Assembly (NCBI GenBank): GCA_030632745.1
Contig: DAOVUE010000027.1
Span: 1-9,269 of the forward strand
DNA length: 9,269 bases
Origin: Pseudomonadota bacterium
Lineage (GTDB): Bacteria; Pseudomonadota; Gammaproteobacteria; GRL18
Direction of reading: 5' to 3'
The number at the start of each line of letters is the position of its first letter. Position 1 is the stretch's first letter. A model generated the notes under the pieces. That model did no database searches and was not told where the DNA came from. It saw only the letters and a list, made by a program, of their open reading frames with translations. This document shows, in pieces, positions 1-9,029 of this stretch. A program made the translations under genes and the position numbers.

Positions 1-3000
1 GAATGTCGTACCCGGGGTGTGACCTATTCCGCACCATTACGGGTTAAATTACGTCTGGTAATCTATGATAAAGAATCCAGTGCGAAAAAGAAAAAAGTAA
101 AAGACATCCGCGAACAGGAAGTCTTTATGGGCGAAATCCCGCTGATGACCGGCAATGGCACTATTATTGTTAATGGTACAGAGCGTGTTATTGTTTCACA
201 GCTGCATAGAAGTCCGGGTGTGTTCTTTGATCATGATAAAGGTAAAACACATTCGTCAGGAAAATTATTATTTAACGCAAGAGTAATTCCATATCGTGGT
301 TCATGGTTAGTTTTTGAATTTGACCCTAAAGATAATGTCTTTGTGCGTATTGACAGACGCCGTAAATTACCGGCAACCGTTTTACTTAGGGCAATCGGTT
401 ATGATTCTGAGCAGATGCTGGATATGTTTTTTGATTTTGACGATATTAAAATCAATGAAGAATATGCTGAAATTAAATTATTTTCAGAAAGAATGCGTGG
501 CGAAACATTTGGTTTTGATATTAAAGATCAGAAGGGTAATGTGATCGTTGAGCAGGGGCGTCGAATAACTGCACGTCATGTAATGAAAATTGAAAAAGCA
601 AAACTGAAATTTATTCAGGTCCCATTAGAGCTGCTGTACGGTAGGGCCACCGCTAAAGATATTGTTGACAGCGATAGTGGTGAAATAATTGCTGCTGCCA
701 ATGAAGAAATCACACAAGAGCTGCTTGAGAAACTGCTTGCAGAAGGTGTAACACAGTTCCAGACTTTATATACCAATGAGATGGATGCAGGAGCTTTTAT
801 CTCTGAGACATTACGTGTTGATACGTCAACTACACAGCTTGAGGCGCAAGTTGAAATCTATCGTATGATGCGTCCGGGTGAGCCGCCGACAAAAGAGGCT
901 GCAGAAGCATTATTTGGTAATTTGTTCTTTACCGGTGAACGCTATGATTTATCTGCAGTGGGTCGTATGAAATTTAACCGTCGTATCGGTCGTGAAGATT
1001 TAACCGGCGAAGGCATTTTATCCAATGAAGATATCATTGCCGTTATTAAGACCTTATTGGATATAAAAAATGGCAAGGGTATTGTTGATGATATCGATCA
1101 CCTGGGCAATCGCCGTGTTCGCAGTGTGGGTGAGATGGCTGAAAATCAGTTTCGGGTTGGTCTGGTTCGAGTCGAACGTGCCGTTAAAGAACGCCTGACA
1201 CTGGCAGAAGCTGATAATCTGATGCCGCAGGAATTAATTAATGCCAAGCCGGTCTCCGCAGCAATTAAAGAATTTTTTGGTTCCAGTCAACTGTCTCAGT
1301 TTATGGATCAAAATAACCCATTATCTGAAATCACTCACAAACGCCGTGTTTCGGCATTAGGCCCTGGTGGTTTGACTCGTGAGCGTGCCGGTTTCGAGGT
1401 GCGTGATGTTCACCCGACTCATTATGGTCGTGTCTGCCCTATTGAAACACCTGAGGGACCAAATATCGGACTGATCAATTCACTTTCCATTTACGCACGA
1501 ACTAATGATTACGGCTTTCTTGAATCACCTTACCGTAAGGTGATTGATGGTGTAGCAACTGATGACATCGATTACCTGTCTGCTATCGAAGAATCAGAGT
1601 TTGTTATTGCTCAGGCTAATGCGACCTTAGATGAAAATGGAAAATTAACAGATGCAATCGTTGACTGTCGTCATTTAAATGAATTTGTCAAACAGTCTCC
1701 GGATAAAATAAATTATATGGATGTATCTCATAGACAAATTGTCTCAGTGGCGGCTTCTATGATTCCATTTCTGGAACATGATGATGCCAACCGTGCATTG
1801 ATGGGATCAAACATGCAGCGTCAGGCTGTGCCGACTTTGAAAGCAGATAAGCCTCTGGTGGGTACGGGAATGGAACGTACGGTTGCTATTGACTCCGGGG
1901 TTACAGCGGTTGCAAGACGGGGCGGCATTATTGATAAAGTGGATGCTTCACGTATTGTTATTCGCGTCAATGATGATGAAACACAGCCGGGTGAATCAGG
2001 CGTAGATATTTATAATCTCACCAAATATATCCGCTCCAATCAAAATACCTGTATCAACCAGCGCCCTCTCGTAAAACAAGGCGACATTGTGGCACGAAGA
2101 GATGTGATTGCTGATGGTCCATCTACTGATCTGGGTGAGCTGGCACTGGGTCAGAATATGATGATTGCCTTTATGCCCTGGAATGGATATAACTTTGAAG
2201 ATTCAATCCTTGTTTCAGAAAAAATGGTTGATGAAGATCGCTTTACTACCATTCATATTGAAGAATTAACCTGTATTGCCCGTGATACTAAATTGGGTTC
2301 GGAAGAAATCACCAGTGATATTCCCAATGTCAGTGAATCGGCTTTATCTAAATTAGATGAGACAGGCATCGTGTATATTGGTGCCGAAGTGAAAGGCGGT
2401 GATATTCTGGTGGGTAAAGTAACACCCAAAGGCGAAACACAATTAACCCCTGAAGAAAAGCTGCTGCGTGCAATTTTTGGTGAAAAAGCCTCTGATGTTA
2501 AAGATACATCGCTTAGAGTGTCCGCCAGCAAAGTCGGAACGATTATTGATGTTCAGGTCTTTACACGTGATGGTCTTGAAAAAGATGCGCGTGCTAAATC
2601 CATTGAAGATGATGCACTGGCTTCTGTGCGAAAGGATATGATGGATCAGTTCCGTATAGTGGAAGCAGATACCTTCAGTCGTGTGGAACGTTTAGTGGCG
2701 GGACAGATAGTTGACGGCGGTCCCGGCATGCAGGCTGGAGATACTCTTAATACTGAAACTCTGATAGCATTATCGCCGCGCAGCAAATGGTTTGATATTA
2801 AATTACGTGATACGGATTTGCAGGAACAGCTGACTAAATTATCAGATAATCTGGAGAATTCCAGACAAGACTTTGATGATCAGTTTGAAGAAAAACGTAA
2901 GAAAATTGTTGCAGGAGATGATCTGGCACCCGGTGTGCTTAAGATGGTCAAGGTTTATATGGCGGTTAAGCGCCGTATTCAACCGGGCGACAAAATGGCG

Positions 3001-3837
3001 GGACGTCATGGTAATAAGGGTGTTATTTCAACCATAGTTCCTGTTGAAGATATGCCCTTCCTTGAAGACGGACGGACCGTAGATATTGTTTTGAACCCGT
3101 TGGGTGTACCTTCACGAATGAATGTGGGTCAGGTGCTGGAAACTCATCTGGGCTGGGCTGCTCGTGGTCTGGGTCTGAAAATTGGTGATCTGCTGCAGGA
3201 GAAAGCCGAAGAGGCAGAAAAAGTAGCTAAACTGCGCCAGTTTATGCATGAAATTTATAATGAAAGTGCTGGAACCGGGGAAGATCTGGACAGTTTAAGT
3301 GATGCAGAAATTCTTGAGCTGGCGGGCAATCTTAAGGGTGGAGTGCCCATGGCAACACCTGTATTTGATGGTGCTGCAGAAAGTCAAATCAAGCGTATGC
3401 TTAAGCTGGGTGGTAATGATGAGTCAGGTCAGTCTACTTTATATGATGGCCGCACCGGTAATAAGTTTGATAGACCGGTCACTGTGGGTTATATGTATAT
3501 GCTGAAACTGAATCACCTGGTTGATGACAAAATGCATGCCCGTTCCACTGGTCCTTACAGCCTGGTTACGCAGCAGCCATTAGGCGGTAAGGCCCAGTTT
3601 GGTGGTCAGCGCTTTGGAGAAATGGAAGTCTGGGCTTTAGAGGCATACGGTGCTGCATATACATTGCAGGAAATGCTGACGGTTAAATCAGATGATGTTA
3701 CAGGTCGTACCAGAATGTATAAGAATATTGTTGACGGTGATCATCGTATCGATGCCGGTATGCCGGAATCATTTAATGTATTATTAAAAGAAATCCGCGC
3801 ATTGGGTATAGATATAGAACTGGAACAAGTTAACTAG
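1..3837 (+). CDS. rpoB: RNA polymerase beta subunit, 5'-truncated by window edge
   Basis: This is the beta subunit of DNA-dependent RNA polymerase, half of the catalytic cleft and the rifampicin target. The reading frame is open from base 1. Its first residues ([12 protein letters not shown]) align with E. coli RpoB from residue 84, so the GTG at 19 is internal and about 83 residues are missing upstream. The visible 1278 residues imply a full length near 1361 (E. coli 1342). The rifampicin region at 1279-1359 ([13 protein letters not shown] to RRVSAL) has the sensitive-type residues at E. coli positions Q513, D516, H526 and S531. The active-site lysines in [12 protein letters not shown] (E. 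coli K1065 and K1073) are codons 2992-2994 and 3016-3018. By hand count, most of the extra length (about 13 residues) lies in the variable SI2 insertion, 2521-2913. The gene ends at TAG, 3835-3837, with the conserved [15 protein letters not shown] tail. It is followed by a 201-base gap before rpoC. Identity is certain; the start is outside the window. Confidence 0.99.
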   Translation, partial: ECRTRGVTYSAPLRVKLRLVIYDKESSAKKKKVKDIREQEVFMGEIPLMTGNGTIIVNGTERVIVSQLHRSPGVFFDHDKGKTHSSGKLLFNARVIPYRGSWLVFEFDPKDNVFVRIDRRRKLPATVLLRAIGYDSEQMLDMFFDFDDIKINEEYAEIKLFSERMRGETFGFDIKDQKGNVIVEQGRRITARHVMKIEKAKLKFIQVPLELLYGRATAKDIVDSDSGEIIAAANEEITQELLEKLLAEGVTQFQTLYTNEMDAGAFISETLRVDTSTTQLEAQVEIYRMMRPGEPPTKEAAEALFGNLFFTGERYDLSAVGRMKFNRRIGREDLTGEGILSNEDIIAVIKTLLDIKNGKGIVDDIDHLGNRRVRSVGEMAENQFRVGLVRVERAVKERLTLAEADNLMPQELINAKPVSAAIKEFFGSSQLSQFMDQNNPLSEITHKRRVSALGPGGLTRERAGFEVRDVHPTHYGRVCPIETPEGPNIGLINSLSIYARTNDYGFLESPYRKVIDGVATDDIDYLSAIEESEFVIAQANATLDENGKLTDAIVDCRHLNEFVKQSPDKINYMDVSHRQIVSVAASMIPFLEHDDANRALMGSNMQRQAVPTLKADKPLVGTGMERTVAIDSGVTAVARRGGIIDKVDASRIVIRVNDDETQPGESGVDIYNLTKYIRSNQNTCINQRPLVKQGDIVARRDVIADGPSTDLGELALGQNMMIAFMPWNGYNFEDSILVSEKMVDEDRFTTIHIEELTCIARDTKLGSEEITSDIPNVSESALSKLDETGIVYIGAEVKGGDILVGKVTPKGETQLTPEEKLLRAIFGEKASDVKDTSLRVSASKVGTIIDVQVFTRDGLEKDARAKSIEDDALASVRKDMMDQFRIVEADTFSRVERLVAGQIVDGGPGMQAGDTLNTETLIALSPRSKWFDIKLRDTDLQEQLTKLSDNLENSRQDFDDQFEEKRKKIVAGDDLAPGVLKMVKVYMAVKRRIQPGDKMAGRHGNKGVISTIVPVEDMPFLEDGRTVDIVLNPLGVPSRMNVGQVLETHLGWAARGLGLKIGDLLQEKAEEAEKVAKLRQFMHEIYNESAGTGEDLDSLSDAEILELAGNLKGGVPMATPVFDGAAESQIKRMLKLGGNDESGQSTLYDGRTGNKFDRPVTVGYMYMLKLNHLVDDKMHARSTGPYSLVTQQPLGGKAQFGGQRFGEMEVWALEAYGAAYTLQEMLTVKSDDVTGRTRMYKNIVDGDHRIDAGMPESFNVLLKEIRALGIDIELEQVN

Positions 3838-3852
3838 TTCGATTGATTAACA

Positions 3853-3956
3853 GAGGTACTTGCAAAACTCCGTCATTCCCGCATTCCCCTGCCTTCGCAG
3901 AGCCTGCCCCTGGCGTATGCAGGGGAATGACGTATTGAGGAGTTTCCAAGTACCTC
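3853..3956. mobile_element. 104-bp palindromic MITE/REP-like element in the rpoB-rpoC gap
   Basis: The ends are perfect 10-bp inverted repeats, GAGGTACTTG (3853-3862) and CAAGTACCTC (3947-3956). Inside them, AAACTCC (3865-3871) pairs with GGAGTTT (3939-3945). CATTCCCCTGC (3882-3892) pairs perfectly with GCAGGGGAATG (3919-3929). The left arm also has an overlapping CGTCATTCCC (3871-3880) that can pair with the same right-hand sequence, so two fold registers compete. AACA lies directly outside both ends (3849-3852 and 3957-3960), a possible target-site duplication. The element is much more GC-rich than its surroundings. GTCATTCCC motifs in palindromes are typical of dispersed intergenic repeats in many proteobacteria. 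No coding capacity is seen. Calling it mobile is inference: one copy is visible and a 4-bp match can be chance. Confidence 0.65.
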
Positions 3957-3979
3957 AACAGATAAAGAATTTTGCAAAT

Positions 3980-4009
3980 AAATAACCGCAATAGGCGGGT
4001 GTTTATTTT
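3980..4009 (+). terminator. Hairpin upstream of rpoC, possible weak terminator or RNA processing site
   Basis: AAATAACCGC (3980-3989) pairs with GCGG (3995-3998) and TTATTT (4003-4008) around a 5-base loop, with a 4-base bulge (GTGT) in the right arm. The final T run is part of the stem, which weakens the case for an intrinsic terminator. It lies between the palindromic element and the rpoC ribosome binding site, inside a gap that must be read through if rpoC has no promoter of its own. An attenuator or an RNase-cut stem are alternatives. Confidence 0.35.
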
Positions 4010-4025
4010 CATATGGCGCTTCAGT

Positions 4026-4030
4026 AGAGG
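4026..4030 (+). promoter_or_regulatory. Ribosome binding site of rpoC
   Basis: AGAGG lies 8 bases before the TTG at 4039. This supports the TTG as the true start, since the nearest upstream ATG (4013) is out of frame and the protein N terminus from TTG matches the family without a gap. Confidence 0.75.
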
Positions 4031-4038
4031 ATATCAAG

Positions 4039-7000
4039 TTGAGAGATTTATTAAATCTAATAAAACAGCAAAATCAGTTCGATGATTTTGACGCCATCCG
4101 TATAGGACTTGCTTCGCCACAAAAGATCAAATCCTGGTCTTATGGTGAAGTAAAAAAACCAGAAACTATAAATTATCGTACCTTTAAACCGGAAAGAGAC
4201 GGCTTGTTTTGTGCCAAGATCTTTGGCCCGGTAAAGGATTATGAGTGTTTGTGCGGTAAATACAAACGTCTTAAGCATCGCGGTGTTATCTGTGAAAAAT
4301 GCGGTGTTGAAGTCACTCAATCTAAAGTGCGTCGTGATCGCATGGGACATATTGATCTGGCCTGTCCTGTGGCACATATCTGGTATTTAAAATCTCTGCC
4401 TTCGCGTATGGGTCTTATCCTGGATATGACGTTACGGGATATTGAGAGAGTGCTTTATTTTGAAGCGTTCGTTGTTATTGATCCGGGTATGACCACTCTG
4501 GAAAAAAATCAAATTCTAACCGATGAACAATACCTGGATGCTATTGAAGAATACGGTGATGATTTTGATGCCAGAATGGGTGCTGAGGCGATTAGAGAAT
4601 TACTCAAAGCCATTGATTTGAAAAAAGAAACTTTAGCTATTCGTGAAGGTATGGCGGCTACAGAATCAGAAACTAAACTGAAAAAGTTTTCTAAACGTCT
4701 AAAATTACTAGAATCTTTCCAACAGTCCAGGAATAAGCCGGAATGGATGGTGATGACCGTTCTTCCGGTTCTGCCGCCGGATTTACGTCCCCTGGTTCCT
4801 CTGGAAGGCGGTCGTTTTGCTACCTCTGATCTGAATGATCTTTATCGCCGTGTTATTAATCGTAATAATCGTCTGAAACGCCTGCTGGAGCTTAACGCTC
4901 CTGATATTATTGTGCGTAATGAAAAGCGCATGCTGCAGGAATCGGTCGATGCCTTATTAGATAATGGTCGTCGCGGTCGTGCTATCACGGGTTCTAATAA
5001 GCGTCCGTTGAAATCTCTTGCGGATATGATTAAGGGTAAGCAAGGTCGTTTCCGTCAAAACCTGCTGGGTAAACGTGTTGACTACTCGGGTCGTTCTGTC
5101 ATTGTGGTGGGACCTACCTTAAAATTACACCAATGCGGTTTGCCAAAGAAAATGGCTCTGGAATTATTCAAGCCTTTTATCTTCAGTAAATTAGAATTAC
5201 GCGGACTGGCCACTACCATTAAAGCCGCTAAGAAAATGGTAGAACGCGAAGGAACAGAAGTCTGGGATATACTTGAAGAAGTGATTCGTGAACATCCCAT
5301 CATGCTTAACCGCGCACCTACTCTGCACCGCCTTGGCATTCAGGCTTTTGAGCCGGTATTGATCGAAGGTAAGGCAATACAGCTGCACCCATTAGTTTGT
5401 ACTGCATTCAATGCTGACTTTGACGGCGACCAGATGGCTGTGCATATTCCATTATCCATTGAAGCACAGCTTGAAGCTCGTACTCTGATGATGGCATCGA
5501 ATAATATATTATCTCCAGCTAATGGTGAACCCATTATTGTTCCTTCTCAGGATGTTGTGCTGGGACTTTATTATATGACGCGTGAACTCATCAATAGTAA
5601 GGGTGAGGGTATGCTGTTTGCCGATGCAATGGAAGCAGAGCGTGCCTTTGAAACGGGTCATGCGGTACTGCATGCTAAGGTAAAAGCCCGTATTACAGAA
5701 GCAGCCAAAAATCAGGATGGTGAGCTGATTGAGAGCAGTCGAATTGTTGATACTACAGTGGGCCGGGTTATTTTATCCAAGATATTACCACCGGGTTTGT
5801 CATTTGATTTATTGAACAAGGATTTATCCAAAAAAGCTATATCTGCTTTGATAAATGCCTGCTATCGTGACATTGGTTTGAAACAAACGGTTATTTTTGC
5901 TGATCAGTTAATGTATACCGGTTTTGCTTATGCAGCCCGTTCCGGTGCCTCTTTCGGTGTTAATGACATGGTTATACCGGATGACAAATACAGCATTATT
6001 GAAGCGGCAGAGAAAGAAGTTCAGGAAATTCAGCAACAATATGAGTCTGGATTAGTAACTAATGGTGAACGCTATAACAAAGTCATTGATATCTGGTCTC
6101 ATACCAATGAGCATGTAGCTAAATCTATGATGGATATTCTGGAATTTGATGAAATTGAAATAGATTATACACCCACATCAACTATTTCCGGTAAACCATT
6201 AAAAGATATTGTACCGGATGAACAAAAAGCTGGCATTCCACAACCGGGTGATGTGATCAAACAGACCTCATTTAACTCAGTGTATATGATGGCTGACTCA
6301 GGTGCTCGTGGTAGTCCGGCACAGATTAGACAGTTGGCCGGTATGCGTGGTTTGATGGCAAAGCCTGATGGCTCCATTATTGAAACACCTATTACGGCTA
6401 ATTTCCGTGAAGGGTTGAGCGTACTGCAGTACTTTATTTCTACCCATGGTGCTCGTAAGGGATTAGCTGATACCGCATTAAAAACGGCTAACTCGGGTTA
6501 TCTGACTCGTCGTCTGGTTGATGTGGCACAGGATCTGGTGGTCATTGAAGAAGATTGCGGTACAGAAAAAGGTGTTGTGGTTCAGTCCCTTATTGAAGGA
6601 GGGGATGTTGTTGAACCGTTACGTGAAAGAGTTCTGGGACGTATTGTTGCAGAAGATGTTATTAAGGCCAATAGTGATGAGGTTATTATCGCAAAAGGTA
6701 TCTTACTGGACGAACAGTGGTGTGAGCAGCTGGAAGATTTAGGTATTGATCATATGACCGTGCGCTCGCCGATTGCCTGCGAAGCTCGTTTTGGTATCTG
6801 CTCAACCTGCTATGGTCGTGACCTGGCTCGTGGTCACAAGGTCAATATGGGTGAGGCGGTAGGCGTTATTGCTGCACAATCCATTGGAGAGCCCGGTACT
6901 CAGTTGACTATGCGTACTTTCCATATTGGCGGTGCAGCATCTCGTGCCGCCTCTGTTAATAATATTGAAATTAAATCAACCGGAACTATTCGCCTGCATA

Positions 7001-8292
7001 ATATTAAAACAGTTGAGCAGGAATCCAGTGGTAATCATATCGCGGTTTCGCGTTCTGGTGAATTGACTGTTGCTGATAGTCATGGTCGTGAACGTGAGCG
7101 CTATAAAGTGCCTTATGGTGCAGCACTGACAGTGACGGATGGTTCAGATGCTGTAGGTGGTAATGTCGTTGCTAACTGGGATCCGCATACCCATCCGGTT
7201 ATTACTGAAGTGGCTGGAACGGTTCGGTTCATTGACTTTATCGAAGGTGTTACGGTTAATAAAGAAACGGATTCGATTACCGGTTTGAGTTCCATGGTTA
7301 TTATTGATCCCAAACAACGTACCGGTAGTGCAAAAGATTTGCGTCCCATGGTGAAATTAGTGGATGCAGAGGGTAATGATTTGAATATTGTCGGTACGGA
7401 TATTCCTGCACAATATGCACTTCCGGCAGGTGCAATTGTAAACCATGCGGATGGTGATAATGTGGGTGTTGGTGATGCCCTGGCACGTATTCCTCAGGAA
7501 TCATCAAAAACTAAGGATATTACCGGTGGTCTGCCGAGAGTTGCAGACTTATTTGAAGCAAGAAAGCCCAAAGAACCTTCAATTCTGGCAGAAATTTCAG
7601 GTATTGTTAGTTTTGGTAAAGAAACAAAGGGTAAGCAGCGTCTTGTTATTACACCTAAGGAAGGTAAGCCGTATGAGGCCCTGCTCCCTAAATGGCGCCA
7701 TATCAATGTGTTTGAAGGTGAGCATGTAGAAAAAGGTGAAGTTATTTCTGATGGCGCACCTAATCCTCATGATATTCTGCGTCTTAAGGGTGAACATGAA
7801 CTGGCCAATTACATCGTTAATGAAGTTCAGGAAGTTTATCGTATACAGAGCGTGAAAATTAATGATAAACACATTGAAGTCATTATTCGACAAATGATTA
7901 AACGGGCAGAAATCGTAAACGCAGGTGATACCAGCTTTATTAAAGGCGAGCAGGTTGAGTATGCAGCCATTGTTGAAGAAAATGAACGTATGGAAAAAGA
8001 CGGAAAGATGCCGGCAACATTTGCACGTCAGTTGCTGGGTATAACAAAGGCCTCTCTGGCAACAGAATCCTTTATTTCCGCTGCTTCATTCCAGGAAACG
8101 ACCCGGGTGTTGACAGAAGCGTCGGTTGCAGGCAAGAGTGATAAACTGCGTGGTTTGAAAGAAAATGTTATTGTAGGAAGACTGATTCCTGCAGGTACAG
8201 GACTGACTTTCCATAAAGAACGCCGCAAACGCAGACAAAAAGATAATGAACGTTATCAGTTAAAAGCTGAAATGAGTCACTTAGAGAACTAA
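4039..8292 (+). CDS. rpoC: RNA polymerase beta' subunit
   Basis: This is the beta' subunit, which carries the catalytic magnesium site of RNA polymerase. It is complete: 1417 residues (E. coli 1407), TTG start, TAA stop. The first zinc site is C70, C72, C85 and C88. The catalytic motif NADFDGD spans residues 458-464, with D460, D462 and D464 holding the metal as in E. coli. The second zinc site is C840, C914, C921 and C924, which are the E. coli positions plus 26. The trigger loop has M958 and H962 (E. coli M932 and H936), followed by the long SI3 insertion and then [15 protein letters not shown]. The +26 shift comes from an extra acidic/proline-rich segment within residues 700-747 (6136-6279), just before [15 protein letters not shown]. 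The C terminus is about 16 residues shorter than in E. coli and very basic ([12 protein letters not shown]). rpoB lies 201 bases upstream and rpsL 151 bases downstream. Confidence 0.99.
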   Translation: MRDLLNLIKQQNQFDDFDAIRIGLASPQKIKSWSYGEVKKPETINYRTFKPERDGLFCAKIFGPVKDYECLCGKYKRLKHRGVICEKCGVEVTQSKVRRDRMGHIDLACPVAHIWYLKSLPSRMGLILDMTLRDIERVLYFEAFVVIDPGMTTLEKNQILTDEQYLDAIEEYGDDFDARMGAEAIRELLKAIDLKKETLAIREGMAATESETKLKKFSKRLKLLESFQQSRNKPEWMVMTVLPVLPPDLRPLVPLEGGRFATSDLNDLYRRVINRNNRLKRLLELNAPDIIVRNEKRMLQESVDALLDNGRRGRAITGSNKRPLKSLADMIKGKQGRFRQNLLGKRVDYSGRSVIVVGPTLKLHQCGLPKKMALELFKPFIFSKLELRGLATTIKAAKKMVEREGTEVWDILEEVIREHPIMLNRAPTLHRLGIQAFEPVLIEGKAIQLHPLVCTAFNADFDGDQMAVHIPLSIEAQLEARTLMMASNNILSPANGEPIIVPSQDVVLGLYYMTRELINSKGEGMLFADAMEAERAFETGHAVLHAKVKARITEAAKNQDGELIESSRIVDTTVGRVILSKILPPGLSFDLLNKDLSKKAISALINACYRDIGLKQTVIFADQLMYTGFAYAARSGASFGVNDMVIPDDKYSIIEAAEKEVQEIQQQYESGLVTNGERYNKVIDIWSHTNEHVAKSMMDILEFDEIEIDYTPTSTISGKPLKDIVPDEQKAGIPQPGDVIKQTSFNSVYMMADSGARGSPAQIRQLAGMRGLMAKPDGSIIETPITANFREGLSVLQYFISTHGARKGLADTALKTANSGYLTRRLVDVAQDLVVIEEDCGTEKGVVVQSLIEGGDVVEPLRERVLGRIVAEDVIKANSDEVIIAKGILLDEQWCEQLEDLGIDHMTVRSPIACEARFGICSTCYGRDLARGHKVNMGEAVGVIAAQSIGEPGTQLTMRTFHIGGAASRAASVNNIEIKSTGTIRLHNIKTVEQESSGNHIAVSRSGELTVADSHGRERERYKVPYGAALTVTDGSDAVGGNVVANWDPHTHPVITEVAGTVRFIDFIEGVTVNKETDSITGLSSMVIIDPKQRTGSAKDLRPMVKLVDAEGNDLNIVGTDIPAQYALPAGAIVNHADGDNVGVGDALARIPQESSKTKDITGGLPRVADLFEARKPKEPSILAEISGIVSFGKETKGKQRLVITPKEGKPYEALLPKWRHINVFEGEHVEKGEVISDGAPNPHDILRLKGEHELANYIVNEVQEVYRIQSVKINDKHIEVIIRQMIKRAEIVNAGDTSFIKGEQVEYAAIVEENERMEKDGKMPATFARQLLGITKASLATESFISAASFQETTRVLTEASVAGKSDKLRGLKENVIVGRLIPAGTGLTFHKERRKRRQKDNERYQLKAEMSHLEN

Positions 8293-8351
8293 TCAGCAAG
8301 CTTTATCGATTATTATTCTAATGAAAATTGAAAGATAAAGACTGCAAAAAC

Positions 8352-8380
8352 TTGACAAATATCGACATAGAGTTTATATT
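8352..8380 (+). promoter_or_regulatory. Sigma70-type promoter of rpsL
   Basis: TTGACA (8352-8357, a perfect -35) and TATATT (8375-8380, five of six -10 consensus bases) are separated by exactly 17 bases. The stretch upstream, about 8320-8351, is A-rich like an UP element. Transcription would start near 8386-8388, giving a leader of about 57 bases. The bases just after the -10 (TGTCCG) are GC-rich, as in discriminators of ribosomal promoters under stringent control; that regulatory reading is inference. The promoter would let rpsL be made independently of read-through from rpoBC. Confidence 0.85.
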
Positions 8381-8391
8381 TGTCCGTCTTT

Positions 8392-8421
8392 TCAGCTGCG
8401 GACGTTCCGGGGCTGATTTTT
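8392..8421 (+). terminator. Terminator-shaped hairpin in the rpsL leader (candidate attenuator)
   Basis: TCAGC (8392-8396) pairs with GCTGA (8412-8416), and CGG (8399-8401) pairs with CCG (8407-8409) around the loop ACGTT. TTTTT (8417-8421) follows directly. This is the form of an intrinsic terminator, but it lies downstream of the rpsL promoter and only 22 bases before the start codon. GTCCG (8382-8386) can instead pair with CGGAC (8399-8403), which would break the inner part of this stem. It could be the rpoBC terminator, an rpsL attenuator, or a leader structure without termination activity. Confidence 0.55.
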
Positions 8422-8428
8422 ATTGTGT

Positions 8429-8432
8429 GGAG
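8429..8432 (+). promoter_or_regulatory. Ribosome binding site of rpsL
   Basis: GGAG lies 11 bases before the ATG at 8444, a slightly long spacing. Together with the conserved N terminus [12 protein letters not shown] it fixes the start at 8444, not at the in-frame TTG at 8423, which would add seven unrelated residues and overlap this site. Confidence 0.7.
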
Positions 8433-8443
8433 ATATAAAGTTT

Positions 8444-8815
8444 ATGGCAACTACCAACCAATTGGTACGTAAACCACGTAAACGTCAAATAAGCAAGAGT
8501 AATGTGCCGGCACTGCAGGCTTGTCCTCAGCGTCGTGGTGTGTGTACTCGTGTTTATACAACAACACCGAAAAAACCAAATTCGGCATTAAGAAAAGTGG
8601 CTAGGGTTCGTTTAACAAGCGGCTATGAAGTTTCTACCTATATTGGTGGAGAAGGTCATAACCTGCAGGAACATAGTGTTATCTTAATCCGTGGTGGTCG
8701 TGTAAAAGATTTACCCGGTGTTCGTTATCATACGGTACGTGGTACTTTGGATACAGCCGGTGTTGATGATCGTCGTCAAGGACGTTCAAAATACGGTACT
8801 AAACGTCCAAAATAA
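8444..8815 (+). CDS. rpsL: 30S ribosomal protein S12
   Basis: S12 sits at the decoding centre of the small ribosomal subunit, contributes to tRNA selection accuracy and is the classical streptomycin-resistance locus. The protein has 123 residues (E. coli 124) and is intact from [13 protein letters not shown] to [23 protein letters not shown] contains K43 (K42 in mature numbering), and [17 protein letters not shown] contains the second streptomycin lysine, K88, and D89, the residue that is methylthiolated in E. coli. All are the usual streptomycin-sensitive residues. The gene has its own promoter at 8352-8380. In most gammaproteobacteria rpsG (S7), fusA and tuf follow closely; here no rpsG begins in the remaining 454 bases. 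Confidence 0.99.
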   Translation: MATTNQLVRKPRKRQISKSNVPALQACPQRRGVCTRVYTTTPKKPNSALRKVARVRLTSGYEVSTYIGGEGHNLQEHSVILIRGGRVKDLPGVRYHTVRGTLDTAGVDDRRQGRSKYGTKRPK

Positions 8816-8833
8816 TTAAGAACAACTGTGAAT

Positions 8834-8854
8834 CATTTTATTGTTAATAAAATG
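8834..8854 (+). other. AT-rich perfect hairpin just after rpsL
   Basis: CATTTTATT (8834-8842) and AATAAAATG (8846-8854) form a perfect 9-bp stem with a GTT loop, 18 bases after the rpsL stop codon. The stem is almost all A-T and no T run follows, so it is a poor intrinsic terminator. It could protect the 3' end of the mRNA. Confidence 0.45.
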
Positions 8855-8880
8855 CTTCTGAGTAAATCTTAAAGAAATAT

Positions 8881-8975
8881 GAACAGCCTGAGCAGTTCTA
8901 CTAAGAGTAAAGAGTACAGCCTTGAGCTGTTCTTATAAAAAGTAGACAGCCCTGAGCGGTTCTTGTAAATAGTAA
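8881..8975. repeat. Three degenerate tandem repeats of about 31 bp
   Basis: Units lie at 8881-8910, 8914-8944 and 8945-8975. Each reads roughly ACAGCC-TGAGC-N-GTTCT followed by an AT-rich tail ending in AGTA. The core of each unit is itself an imperfect palindrome; the middle one is clearest, with ACAGC (8916-8920) and GCTGT (8926-8930) around CTTGA. The tails resemble one another as well as the cores (CTAAGAGTAA, TATAAAAAGTA, TGTAAATAGTAA), so the whole unit has been duplicated. No function is recognised. It could be an array of protein-binding sites, a run of small RNA hairpins, or inert tandem repeats. Confidence 0.7.
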
Positions 8976-9000
8976 TGAAAGCGCATACAGATAAATGTCG

Positions 9001-9028
9001 GCTGATAGCTTTGACTATCAGCTTTAAT
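9001..9028 (+). terminator. Possible intrinsic terminator downstream of rpsL
   Basis: GCTGATAG (9001-9008) pairs perfectly with CTATCAGC (9015-9022) around the 6-base loop CTTTGA, followed by TTTAAT. The stem is good but the T tract is short and interrupted, so efficiency is doubtful. It is the best terminator candidate for rpsL transcripts in the window, 185 bases after the stop codon. Confidence 0.5.
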
Positions 9029-9029
9029 C

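Noticed and set aside
19..21. GTG at 19 as the start of rpoB
   Set aside because: The frame is open to base 1 and the residues before it (ECRTRG) match internal RpoB sequence, so the gene is cut by the window edge.
1279..1359. Rifampicin-resistance changes in RpoB
   Set aside because: All main resistance positions have the sensitive-type residue; the only difference from E. coli in this stretch is the conservative Ile530 to Val.
3830..4012. 60-residue minus-strand reading frame over the rpoB-rpoC gap
   Set aside because: It runs through the palindromic element and overlaps the end of rpoB; no recognisable protein features, most likely a by-product of the repeat.
8301..8340. CTTTATC (8301-8307) and GATAAAG (8334-8340) as the rpoC terminator
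   Set aside because: The stem is 7 bp, mostly A-T, with a 26-base loop and no T run after it; too weak to call.
8423..8443. TTG at 8423 as the start of rpsL
   Set aside because: It would add seven residues unrelated to S12 and cover the Shine-Dalgarno; the conserved MATxNQLVRK start is at 8444.
8568..8710. Streptomycin-resistance changes in S12
   Set aside because: Both lysines of the PKKPNS and GRVKDLPG blocks are the usual residues.
8881..8975. Three spaced palindromic repeats read as a small CRISPR array
   Set aside because: The sequences between cores resemble one another, so there are no unique spacers; repeats are degenerate and no cas genes are near.
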